Positions 36,876 through 45,854 of a stretch of 64,000 bases of DNA are shown here, piece after piece. The translations under genes and the position numbers were made by a program. The notes beneath the pieces were generated by a model. The model was not told where the DNA came from and made no database searches. It saw only the letters and a list, made by a program, of their open reading frames with translations. This stretch comes from Buchnera aphidicola (Thelaxes suberi). GTDB lineage: Bacteria > Pseudomonadota > Gammaproteobacteria > Enterobacterales > Enterobacteriaceae. Where the stretch lies: positions 248,001 through 312,000 of the forward strand of contig NZ_OZ060389.1 in the NCBI RefSeq assembly GCF_964059005.1. Reading direction: 5' to 3'. Each line of letters begins with the position of its first letter. Position 1 is the stretch's first letter.

Positions 36876-38180
36876 TTACTTTATTGAATTTATTATTTTT
36901 ATTCCGTGCATATATTTTTTCTGCAGAACTTTAGGTACAAGTACATCTCCATTAGCAGTTTGATTATTTTCCATAATAGCAGCTAAAACTCTTCCAATTG
37001 CTAAACCTGATCCATTTAAAGTATGAGGAAAGAATTTTTCTTTTTTTGTTGCAAATGATTTGATAATTTTTAGATTAATACGTCGTGACTGAAAATCATT
37101 TATATTAGAACAAGAAGATACTTCACGATACATATTTTGTGACGGAAACCATACCTCTAAATCATAAGTCTTAGTAGCAGCAAAACTTAAATCTTTTGAA
37201 CATAATAGAATTTTTCTATATGGCAATTTTAATAGTTTTAATATCTTTTCTGCATGTAACGTTAATTCTTCTAATGCATTATTTGACTGTTCAGGATGCA
37301 CAATTTGTACCAGTTCTACTTTATCAAATTGATGCATACGAATTAATCCTTTTGTATCTAACCCATATGAAGCACTTTCAGACCGAAAACATGAAGTTAA
37401 AGATGTTAATTTTATAGGTAAATCTGTACATAAAATTTTTTTTGATTGAAAAATATTTATTAATGGAACTTCAGATGTAGGTATTAAAAAATATTTATTA
37501 TTTTTTTCATCTTCATTATAAAGTTGAAATAATTCTTTTTTAAATTTAGGTAATTGCCCTGTACCATAAAGACTTTTTTCATTCACGATATAAGGAACGT
37601 TAATTTCAGTATACCCATGAATTAATATATGAGTATCTAACATAAATTGACCTAATGCACGATGCAATAAAGCAATTTTGTTTGACATTACAACAAATCT
37701 TGAACCTGTTATTTGCGATCCAGACTTCCAATCTAAACCATCAACTAGATTACCTAAAATAACATGATCCTTTATTTTAAAATTAAAATTTTTAATATCT
37801 CCCCATTTAAATATTTCTATATTATCAATATGAGAAGTTCCTTTAGGAACTATTTTATCCGGAATATTAGGAATATTCATATAAAATTTTAATCTATTTT
37901 TTTTTATTTGAATCATTTTTTCTTTTATTAATAATAATTTTGTATTTATTGATATACTTTTATTACGTAAAAATAAAATCTTCTTTTTTTTCTTAATATA
38001 TTTAGATATTAATTTATTTAAAATGTTCCTTTTGTGTTGTAAAAATTCTATTTTTATTTTTAAATTTTTATAATTATATTCTATTTGTTGTATTTTATGT
38101 ATATCTAAAAAAAAACCTCTTAATGCTAATTTTTTTTTAAAAAAATTTAACTGGTTCATCATTAATTTAATATTTAACAT
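36876..38180 (-). CDS. serS: Seryl-tRNA synthetase
   Basis: Class II synthetase charging tRNA-Ser. It has 434 residues from the ATG at 38180 (E. coli 430). An ATG at 38192 is possible but has no ribosome site, whereas gggat precedes 38180. The N-terminal long coiled-coil arm (about 30-105, very Lys/Ile rich) reaches the tRNA variable arm. The catalytic domain has motif 2 (TSCFRSESASYGLDTKGLIRMHQFDKVE) and motif 3 (NGSGLAIGRVLAAIMEN). Its tRNA-Ser(UGA) substrate is at 54472. Confidence 0.95.
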   Translation of the reverse strand: MLNIKLMMNQLNFFKKKLALRGFFLDIHKIQQIEYNYKNLKIKIEFLQHKRNILNKLISKYIKKKKKILFLRNKSISINTKLLLIKEKMIQIKKNRLKFYMNIPNIPDKIVPKGTSHIDNIEIFKWGDIKNFNFKIKDHVILGNLVDGLDWKSGSQITGSRFVVMSNKIALLHRALGQFMLDTHILIHGYTEINVPYIVNEKSLYGTGQLPKFKKELFQLYNEDEKNNKYFLIPTSEVPLINIFQSKKILCTDLPIKLTSLTSCFRSESASYGLDTKGLIRMHQFDKVELVQIVHPEQSNNALEELTLHAEKILKLLKLPYRKILLCSKDLSFAATKTYDLEVWFPSQNMYREVSSCSNINDFQSRRINLKIIKSFATKKEKFFPHTLNGSGLAIGRVLAAIMENNQTANGDVLVPKVLQKKYMHGIKIINSIK

Positions 38181-38442
38181 ATAATCCCGCATTTTTATAT
38201 TTAGAGATATAAATATATTATCAAAGTATTATCTAGAAAAATATAATTTTTATTTTTTTGTAAATATTAAAAATATTAACACATTGAAATTAAAAATATT
38301 TAAATGAAAAAAATTAATAATAAACAAGACTTCTATATATTTACATTGATATGTTTTATAAATTTGTAATTTTAGTATAAAAGAACTATAGTTAATAGTT
38401 ATTTACTTATTTTGTATAAGATATGAACTATTAGGATATAAA

Positions 38443-39405
38443 ATGAAATATAAAAATAATATTAAACATAATACTGTTACAATTATTGGTTCTGGACCAG
38501 CTGGATATACTGCTTGTATATACGCTGCTAGAGCAAATTTAAAACCTGTTTTAATAACTGGGAAAAACATTGGAGGTCAATTAATTAATACTAATGAAAT
38601 AGAAAATTGGCCAGGAGAAACAAAAAAAATAACAGGGATAGAATTAATGGATAGGATGAAAATACATGCAAAAAAATTTAAATCACATATTATTGAAGAT
38701 GAGATAAAAGAAGTAAATTTTAATGTTACACCGTTTTTTTTACAAGGAGAAAAATGGCAATATTATAGTCAAACAGTAATTATTGCAACCGGAGCTTATC
38801 CTAGACATCTTGGATTAAATACTGAAAAACAATTTCAGGGTAAGGGTGTATCATATTGTGCTACATGTGATGGTTTTTTTTTTAAAAATCAGCATGTTGC
38901 TGTAATAGGTGGAGGTAATACTGCTATTGAAGAAGTTTTATATTTATCTAAAATAGTAAAAAAAGTTTATCTAATTCATAGAAGTAATAATTTTAAAGCA
39001 GAAAAAATTTTATTAAATCGTATGTATACACTTGAAAAAGAAAAAAAAGTCGAAATTTATAAAAATTATATTGTTAAAGAAATTATAGGAGATAATTTAG
39101 GAGTTAATGGAGTATTGATACAATCTAATTGTAACAGTCATACATATAAAAAAATATCATTATCAGGTATATTTGTAGCTATAGGATATGAACCAAATAC
39201 TAGTTTATTTTATAATAAACTAATAATGGATAATGGTTATATTACTATAAAAAAAGGTAATCATAATTTTTTTACACAAACTAGTATTCCTGGAATATTT
39301 GCTGCAGGAGATGTAATTGATCATGTTTATAAACAAGCAATAACATCTGCAGCAAGCGGTTGTATGGCTGCTTTAGATGTAGATCGTTATATTAATAATA
39401 CATAA
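38443..39405 (+). CDS. trxB: Thioredoxin reductase
   Basis: FAD/NADPH enzyme reducing thioredoxin. It has 320 residues (E. coli 321). The FAD-binding GSGPAGYTACIYAAR segment is N-terminal. The redox-active pair is Cys139 and Cys142 in CATCDG. The NADPH motif is VIGGGNTAIEE, and the C-terminal FAD segment is GIFAAGDVIDHVYKQAITSAASG. An aggat ribosome site precedes the ATG. It is divergent from serS. Confidence 0.97.
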   Translation: MKYKNNIKHNTVTIIGSGPAGYTACIYAARANLKPVLITGKNIGGQLINTNEIENWPGETKKITGIELMDRMKIHAKKFKSHIIEDEIKEVNFNVTPFFLQGEKWQYYSQTVIIATGAYPRHLGLNTEKQFQGKGVSYCATCDGFFFKNQHVAVIGGGNTAIEEVLYLSKIVKKVYLIHRSNNFKAEKILLNRMYTLEKEKKVEIYKNYIVKEIIGDNLGVNGVLIQSNCNSHTYKKISLSGIFVAIGYEPNTSLFYNKLIMDNGYITIKKGNHNFFTQTSIPGIFAAGDVIDHVYKQAITSAASGCMAALDVDRYINNT

Positions 39406-39535
39406 ATTAAATATATGATGATAAAAATGTATATTAAATACAATTTAAAAAATTTATTTTTTAATGATAATGCGCTATATATAAAAAAATAATTTTTTAT
39501 ATCAAAAATATTTTAAAAAAAAAGGAAAAATTTTT

Positions 39536-39754
39536 ATGACAAAAGAAGAAAACATTGAAATGCAAGGAACTGTTATTGATACACTTCCTAATACTATGTT
39601 TCGAGTTGAATTAGAAAATGGACATAAAATTATAGCACATATTTCTGGTAAAATGAGAAAAAATTATATAAGAATTTTGACAGGAGATAAAGTAACAATT
39701 GAATTAACTCCATATGATTTAAATAAAGGAAGAATTATATTTCGAAGTCGTTAA
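39536..39754 (+). CDS. infA: Translation initiation factor IF-1
   Basis: 72 residues, the exact family length: a single OB-fold that occupies the 30S A site during initiation. NIEMQGTVIDTLPNTMFRVELENGH and the RIIFRSR tail are standard. It has a strong aaaagga ribosome site. It stands alone between trxB and aspS. Confidence 0.97.
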   Translation: MTKEENIEMQGTVIDTLPNTMFRVELENGHKIIAHISGKMRKNYIRILTGDKVTIELTPYDLNKGRIIFRSR

Positions 39755-39907
39755 CAAAATATTTAAATATTTTAATAATAAAAATAAAAATAAAATAATT
39801 TATTTATTTTTAATAAAGTATTTAATTTTAAATATTTTTAAAAAAACATTTATTTTATGATAAATAAAATAAAATTTAATAAAATATTAAAGGATTTAAA
39901 CAATAGT

Positions 39908-41668
39908 ATGCGTACAGAGTATTGTGGTAACATTCGAATATGTCATGTAAATAAATTAGTCTATTTATGTGGATGGGTTGAACAATATCGTCAATTTAAA
40001 AATTTTATATTCATAGACTTAAAAGATAAAAAAGGAACAGTCCAAATATTTGTTGATATAAAAAAAGAAAATGTTTTTGTTATAGCAAAAAAATTACGTC
40101 ATAATTTTTGCATTCAAGTATCAGGAATAGTCCAAAAAAGAAAAAATGAACCTAATTTAAAATTATTAACCGGTGAAGTAGAAATTTATGCACAAAGTAT
40201 ATCTATTTTTAGTTCTTCTAAACCATTACCAATATATTATTCTAATAACGAAAAAATTGAAGAAAAATATTCTAAATATAGATATTTAGAATTAATAAAT
40301 GATAATTTATCTTATAATTTCAATATTCGAAGTAAAGCAATGTTTTGGTTACATCAATTCATGAAAAAAAATGATTTTTTAAATATTGAAACTCCTTTAT
40401 TAACTAAATCTACTCCAGAAGGAGCTCGTGATTATTTAGTTCCTAGCCGTATTCATGTAGGAAAATTTTATGCTTTACCTCAATCTCCTCAAATATTTAA
40501 GCAATTATTAATGATTTCACATTTTGATCGATACTATCAAATTGCAAGATGTTTTCGAGATGAAGATTTACGATCAGATAGACAGCCAGAATTTACACAA
40601 TTAGATATGGAATTGTCTTTTGTAAATGAAACTGCAATACGTCAATTAACAGAAAGAATGATAATTGAATTATGGTGGTATATCAAAAAAATTAAATTAG
40701 ACGCTTTTCCAACTATTTCATTTAAAAATGCAATTAAAACTTATGGAACAGATAAACCTGATTTAAGAAATCCATTAAAATTAATTGATGTAAGTAATAT
40801 TTTTATTTCGTTATTAGAAAAAAAACAATTAAAAAATAAACCAAAAAATAAAAATGTTATTACTGCCATTCAAGTTCATGACTATATTTCAATTAGTCAT
40901 AAAAAAATAGAATCATATGCTAGATGGTTACAAAATAAAAATATTGATATTTTTTTTTATGTTCAAATAAAAAAAATATCAATTGATCATATACAATTCG
41001 CTACAAACCTCAAAGAAAAAATTTCTAAAAAAATGATACATGATTTAGTTATTACAAATAAATCTAAAGAAGGTAATATATTTTTTTGTAGTTATGGGGA
41101 AAAAAATACAGTTATTAATACTATGGGGATATTAAGAAATATTTTAGGAAAAGATTTTAATCTTATTAATATGTTAGAATATAAACCGTTATGGATAGTA
41201 GATTTTCCTTTATTTTTTAAAGATTCTAAAGAAAAAAATTATTCTAGTATGCATCATCCTTTTACTTCTCCTAAAGAATCTACGATTCAGCAAATTGAAT
41301 CAAATCCATTAAAAATATTAAGTAGTGCGTTTGATTTGGTGATTAATGGATACGAAGTAGGAGGAGGTTCGTTAAGAATTCATGATGTTAAGATTCAAAA
41401 ATTAATTTTAAAAATTATTGGAATAAATAAGGATAAACAAGAGAAACAATTCGGTTTCTTCTTAAAAGCATTAGAATATGCACCTCCTCCTCATGGTGGA
41501 ATAGCATTTGGAATAGATCGTATTATTATGCTATTAACATCTAGTAAAACTATTAAAGATGTTATAGCTTTTCCAAAAACTACTAAAGCTATTTGTACTA
41601 CAACTAATGCTCCTAATACAATTGATGATGTTACATTAAATAATTTATCTCTTCAAATCTTTAAATAA
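39908..41668 (+). CDS. aspS: Aspartyl-tRNA synthetase
   Basis: Class IIb synthetase. From the ATG at 39908 (MRTEYCGNIRI, matching E. coli MRTEYCGQLRL) it has 586 residues (E. coli 590). A longer frame from 39857 adds 17 residues with no similarity and no ribosome site; aaagga at 39889-39894 lies 13 nt from 39908. The N-terminal OB anticodon domain is followed by motif 2 (FRDEDLRSDRQPEFTQLDME). The bacterial insertion domain and motif 3 (GIAFGIDRIIMLL) come after. It is followed by the yebC stub. Confidence 0.96.
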   Translation: MRTEYCGNIRICHVNKLVYLCGWVEQYRQFKNFIFIDLKDKKGTVQIFVDIKKENVFVIAKKLRHNFCIQVSGIVQKRKNEPNLKLLTGEVEIYAQSISIFSSSKPLPIYYSNNEKIEEKYSKYRYLELINDNLSYNFNIRSKAMFWLHQFMKKNDFLNIETPLLTKSTPEGARDYLVPSRIHVGKFYALPQSPQIFKQLLMISHFDRYYQIARCFRDEDLRSDRQPEFTQLDMELSFVNETAIRQLTERMIIELWWYIKKIKLDAFPTISFKNAIKTYGTDKPDLRNPLKLIDVSNIFISLLEKKQLKNKPKNKNVITAIQVHDYISISHKKIESYARWLQNKNIDIFFYVQIKKISIDHIQFATNLKEKISKKMIHDLVITNKSKEGNIFFCSYGEKNTVINTMGILRNILGKDFNLINMLEYKPLWIVDFPLFFKDSKEKNYSSMHHPFTSPKESTIQQIESNPLKILSSAFDLVINGYEVGGGSLRIHDVKIQKLILKIIGINKDKQEKQFGFFLKALEYAPPPHGGIAFGIDRIIMLLTSSKTIKDVIAFPKTTKAICTTTNAPNTIDDVTLNNLSLQIFK

Positions 41669-41776
41669 AATATTGAATCTATCAATTTTTATAATTAAAT
41701 AGTATATATATTTATAAAAAAATTGTATTTTTTTATAAATATAATTCTTGAAATTGAATTTAATAAGGTAAGATAT

Positions 41777-42019
41777 ATGGCAGGTCATAGTAAATGGTCT
41801 AATACTAAACATAGGAAAAATATACAAGATACAAAACGCAGTAAAATATTTTGTAAATTAATAAAAGAATTAACTGCTGCTGTTAAGTTAGGAGGTAGCA
41901 ATCCTTTATATAATTCACATTTAAAAGCCGCAATTACTAAATCGCTTAGTTATAATATGCCTAAATTAACAATTAAGAAAGTTATTACTAGATGTTCAAA
42001 TAAAAAAAATAAAAAATAA
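41777..42019 (+). CDS. yebC: YebC N-terminal domain only (truncated YebC/PmpR family)
   Basis: 80 residues against 246 in E. coli. The start MAGHSKWSNTKHRK and the segment SKIFCKLIKELTAAVKLGG match the family's N-terminal helical domain. The frame then ends in a Lys-rich tail, CSNKKNKK, at about E. coli residue 75. Domains 2 and 3 are not found in any frame in the 17 nt before znuB. An aaggt ribosome site precedes the ATG. YebC proteins have been described as transcription regulators and more recently as translation factors. This copy could be a functional minimal domain or an early pseudogene; open frame and conservation favour the former slightly. Confidence 0.8.
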   Translation: MAGHSKWSNTKHRKNIQDTKRSKIFCKLIKELTAAVKLGGSNPLYNSHLKAAITKSLSYNMPKLTIKKVITRCSNKKNKK

Positions 42020-42036
42020 TTAAAATTTTTCTTTAT

Positions 42037-42822
42037 TTAATTATTTTTATTAAAATAACTAATATAATATACAAATGATAAACATAAGACAATTACAGGA
42101 GTCATTAAAAAATTAAAATAATTTGAAATAATTACTCCAATCATAATTGAAAAAATACTAATTATTATAGATACATACACAGTTTCTTCGGGTGATTTGG
42201 TTAGATTAATCGCAGTAGAACTAGGTATTGTTAGTAAAGAACTAATTATTAATCCTCCTACTAATTTAATTGATACGCCTATTATAAAAGCAGCTACTAA
42301 AACTATTTTTAATCGCGTTTGTTTGACATTAATACCATATACTTTTGCTAATTTAGGATTAATAGACATAAATATAATATCGTTCCACCAATAATAAACC
42401 ATTATTAAAAATAAAATCATAATTAAAAATAAAATTTCTATATCGGAAATAGTAACACTGTTAAAATTTCCAAAAAAATATTTTTCTACACTATCTTCAT
42501 TAACATTATTATTATAATGCAAAAGAATCGCTCCAATAGAAAAAAAAGTGCTAGTCATAACATTAAGAATTGTATCTAATGATAATGAAGAATTATTTTC
42601 TAACCAAACAATAATATAACCTAACAATAATACTAAAATAGTAATAGAAATTAAAGAATTAATATTTAATATTAAGCTAAATGATAAACCTAATAATGAC
42701 GTATGTACTAATGTATCTCCAAAAGAAGACATTTTCCGCCATACAATAAGTACCCCTAAAGGACCAGTAATACAAGATAATATAATTCCAGCCATCCAGC
42801 TCACAAAAGGTAAATTGTTCAT
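42037..42822 (-). CDS. znuB: Zinc ABC transporter permease ZnuB
   Basis: Integral-membrane subunit of the zinc importer, 261 residues like E. coli ZnuB, with about eight hydrophobic helices. Recognisable segments are GPLGVLIVWRKMSSFGDTLVHTSLLG and LVGGLIISSLLTIPSSTA, typical of the ABC-3 family. It is 45 nt downstream of znuC and convergent with yebC. No periplasmic binding protein ZnuA is encoded nearby. Confidence 0.93.
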   Translation of the reverse strand: MNNLPFVSWMAGIILSCITGPLGVLIVWRKMSSFGDTLVHTSLLGLSFSLILNINSLISITILVLLLGYIIVWLENNSSLSLDTILNVMTSTFFSIGAILLHYNNNVNEDSVEKYFFGNFNSVTISDIEILFLIMILFLIMVYYWWNDIIFMSINPKLAKVYGINVKQTRLKIVLVAAFIIGVSIKLVGGLIISSLLTIPSSTAINLTKSPEETVYVSIIISIFSIMIGVIISNYFNFLMTPVIVLCLSFVYYISYFNKNN

Positions 42823-42867
42823 TTTTTTTATTTTTATTATTTGAATTATTTATATTAGAGTTAATTT

Positions 42868-43584
42868 TTAAAATTTATGATAATGGTTATGATCATGATT
42901 ATATAATGTTAATTCAGGATGAATAACATCTCTAAACATTTTATTGAATTCTGCATTTTTAGAGATCACTTTTGGAGTTCCAAAACAACAAATATGATTA
43001 TTTAAACAAATTACTCGATCTGTTTTTGACATTACTAAATTTATATCATGAGAAACAATAAGTACAGTACATTTCAATTCGTTTTTAATTATACGAATCA
43101 AATTATATAAATAAATTTGACCAGCAAGATCGATTCCTTGTGTTAATTCATCTAAAATTAAGAAATCTGGAGAAATAATCAATGCTTTAGCTAATAGTAC
43201 TTTTTGCATTTCTCCTCCTGATAAAGTAGTCATTTGTTTTTCTTTTAAATGTAATATATTTATTCTATTTAAAATATGGTTTACAATTTTATTAGACATA
43301 TTTTTAGATAAAAATAAAAAACGATTAACTGTAATTTTAAAATAGTTGTCAATGAAAAATTTTTGAGGTACGTATCCTATACGAATATTTTTTTTTAAAA
43401 AAATAACTCCTTTTTGTGGTTTAATCAATCCTAAAATAACTTCAACTAAAGTTGATTTTCCAGCTCCATTAGGACCGATTAAAGTTACAATTTCATTTTT
43501 AAATAATTGAATAGAAATATTAGTTAAAATAGTTTTGTTTGATATTTTAACAAAAACATTTTTTAATCGAACAATAGATTTCAT
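42868..43584 (-). CDS. znuC: Zinc ABC transporter ATPase ZnuC
   Basis: 238 residues (E. coli 251). Walker A is GPNGAGKST (37-45), the signature LSGGEMQKVLLAKAL and Walker B DFLILDELTQGID. The C-terminal tail is His-rich (HDHNHYHKF), as in E. coli ZnuC. It forms an operon with znuB. In E. coli znuA is divergent from znuC; here that upstream interval (43585-43970) is empty. Confidence 0.94.
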   Translation of the reverse strand: MKSIVRLKNVFVKISNKTILTNISIQLFKNEIVTLIGPNGAGKSTLVEVILGLIKPQKGVIFLKKNIRIGYVPQKFFIDNYFKITVNRFLFLSKNMSNKIVNHILNRINILHLKEKQMTTLSGGEMQKVLLAKALIISPDFLILDELTQGIDLAGQIYLYNLIRIIKNELKCTVLIVSHDINLVMSKTDRVICLNNHICCFGTPKVISKNAEFNKMFRDVIHPELTLYNHDHNHYHKF

Positions 43585-43970
43585 AATAGTGAATACTTTT
43601 TTGAATAAAAAAATTATAATTTATATATAAAATGTGTATATTAAATTCTTTGAATAATAAAATTATTTTTGTTGCATAAATAAAAATATTTTTTATAAAA
43701 ATAAAACGACTAAATTATATTAATTTTTGATAAAATGGTTTTTTCTAATTTAATTTTATTGAAATTAATAATTTTAATACAAATAAAAAACGTATTATTA
43801 ATAATTTATATTATTAATAATACTAAATATATAACAACTAATTTTAAATATTTAATAATTAATTTAATAAACATTAAAATTTATATTTTTATAAAAAATG
43901 CAAATTTTTTGTTTCAAAATAACATAATAAATAATTAAAGTAAAAAAATATTTTTATTAAAATAAAATAT
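43585..43970. other. Gene-free stretch between pykA and znuC
   Basis: 386 nt of almost pure A/T. In E. coli znuA and two envelope genes lie between znuC and pykA. A 67-codon plus-strand frame here is Ile/Asn/Leu noise with no ribosome site, so znuA appears completely erased. Confidence 0.6.
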
Positions 43971-45416
43971 TTATTTTATTTGTAATATACGACTAGAATT
44001 TGTTTTTCCTTGAGTTCCCATTATATCTCCCTGAGTAATAATCACTAAATCCCCCTTAGATAAAAAGTGTTTTAATAGTAATGTTTTAACTGCTTCCTGA
44101 GCTGCTTGCAATCCTGACAATTTTGTATTGAAATAAATAGGGGTAACACCTCGATATAAAGAAGATAGATTTAACGTTTTATAATTTTTTGATAATGCAA
44201 AAATAGGTAATCCAGAAGTAATGCGTGATGTTAATAAAGCAGTTCTCCCTGATTCTGTCATTGTTATAATAGCTTTTATACCTTTTAAATGATTTGCAGT
44301 ATACATTGCAGACATTGCAACTGCTTCTTCTATTGTATTAAATATAATATCTAACCTATGTCTTGAAACATTTATGCTCGGCATTTTTTCAGCCCCAATA
44401 CAAACTTTTTTCATTGATGAAACAGTTTCTAATGGAAATTTACCTGTAGCAGTTTCAGATGATAACATTACTGCATCAGTGCCATCTAATACAGCATTAG
44501 CTACATCCATTACTTCAGCTCTTGTTGGAAATGGATTAAAGTTCATAGATTCCATCATTTGAGTAGCCGTAATAACAATCCGATTTAACTGTCTTGCTTT
44601 TCTAATTAGTTTTTTTTGCATACCTACTAATTCTGGATCACCTATTTCTACGCCTAAATCTCCTCTTGCCACCATAATTCCATCGGAAGATAAAATAATT
44701 TTTTCCATAATAACATCGTTATAAACTGCTTCTGCTCGTTCTATTTTTGCAATAATTTTTGCATTACTATTCGATTCTTTAATTAATTTTTTTGCATAAT
44801 CGATATCTTTATGAGATCTCGGAAAAGATATTGCTAAGTAATCTAAATCCATATTAGATGCTAATTTAATATCTTGTTTATCTTTTTCAGTAATAGCTTT
44901 AGCAGACAATCCTCCTCCTAATTTATTTATACCTTTGTTGTTAGATAACCATCCTCCAATTAAGACTTCAGTAATAATTTTTAATTCTTTTGTTACTTCA
45001 TTTACTTTTAATTGAATTCTTCCGTCATCTAACAAGATGATATCATGATTTTTCACATCTTGAGGTAATTTTTGATAATCAACTCCGACTACATTAATGT
45101 TTCCGTTGTCAGGATCATGGTTGATATCTAAAATAAAAATATCATTTTTTTTTAGAAAAATTGATGAATTTTCAAATTTAGTTATACGAATTTTAGGTCC
45201 TTGTAAATCTCCTAGTAATCCAATATGCACTCCTAATTTTTCTCTTAATATTTTAATTTTTTGTATTCTTTCTTTATGTTCCTTTATTGTCCCATGTGAA
45301 AAATTTAATCGAAATACATTTACTCCTAATTGAATCATTTTTTCTAATATATAATTATCATCTGTAGATGGACCTAAAGTTGCAACAATTTTTGTTCTTC
45401 GATAGCGTTTTTCCAT
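43971..45416 (-). CDS. pykA: Pyruvate kinase (PykA type)
   Basis: Transfers phosphate from PEP to ADP, the last glycolytic step. It has 481 residues and is closer to E. coli PykA (480) than PykF along its whole length, e.g. YRRTKIVATLGPSTD, MVARGDLGVEIGDPELVG and ITATQMMESM. Substrate and metal residues in NFSHG, GDLQGPKIR and IAKIERAEA are in place. It is divergent from zwf, as in E. coli. Confidence 0.97.
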   Translation of the reverse strand: MEKRYRRTKIVATLGPSTDDNYILEKMIQLGVNVFRLNFSHGTIKEHKERIQKIKILREKLGVHIGLLGDLQGPKIRITKFENSSIFLKKNDIFILDINHDPDNGNINVVGVDYQKLPQDVKNHDIILLDDGRIQLKVNEVTKELKIITEVLIGGWLSNNKGINKLGGGLSAKAITEKDKQDIKLASNMDLDYLAISFPRSHKDIDYAKKLIKESNSNAKIIAKIERAEAVYNDVIMEKIILSSDGIMVARGDLGVEIGDPELVGMQKKLIRKARQLNRIVITATQMMESMNFNPFPTRAEVMDVANAVLDGTDAVMLSSETATGKFPLETVSSMKKVCIGAEKMPSINVSRHRLDIIFNTIEEAVAMSAMYTANHLKGIKAIITMTESGRTALLTSRITSGLPIFALSKNYKTLNLSSLYRGVTPIYFNTKLSGLQAAQEAVKTLLLKHFLSKGDLVIITQGDIMGTQGKTNSSRILQIK

Positions 45417-45854
45417 ATTTTTATTCCAAAAAAAAAGTTAATTAGAATTTAATTTTTTAATTTTAATAATAAAGAAATTATTTTTTATAAATTTTATTCA
45501 TATTTTAATTTTTTTTTAATATAAAATAAAAAATATATTTTAATAAAAAATAGTATTTATTATAATTTTAATTGTTTTATTATAACACTTTATATATATG
45601 AAAATTGAAAATATTTTTATATAAGTAATTGCAACCATATAATTAAAATTTTTTATTAATAAAATAATTTTATTATTTATTATTATTTTAAATAAATGTT
45701 CATTTTTTACCAAATGTTTTATTTAAATAAGTTTTTATTACTAATTAAATAAAATTTAGTTGTTTTTTTATAACATTCTATCGTAAAAAATAATTATACT
45801 ATTTGACTTATTATTATAAATGTTTAAAATACATACCAATTAAGAGAAAAATAT
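45417..45854. other. Divergent pykA/zwf intergenic region
   Basis: 438 nt without genes. It should hold both promoters; the zwf one is visible at 45803-45830. I recognise no HexR-type operator and no remnant of the hexR gene that sits here in E. coli. Confidence 0.55.
45803..45830 (+). promoter_or_regulatory. Candidate sigma-70 promoter of zwf
   Basis: TTGACT (45803-45808) and TAAAAT (45825-45830) each match consensus at five of six bases with a 16-nt spacer. The implied transcript starts roughly 18 nt before the zwf ATG. Confidence 0.4.

Noticed and set aside
41645..41827. Minus-strand 60-codon frame between aspS and yebC
   Set aside because: Overlaps the start of yebC in antisense and has no similarity or ribosome site.
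43735..43938. 67-codon plus-strand frame between znuC and pykA, considered as a znuA remnant
   Set aside because: Composition is Ile/Asn/Leu/Lys noise, no ribosome site, no His-rich loop or binding-protein motif.
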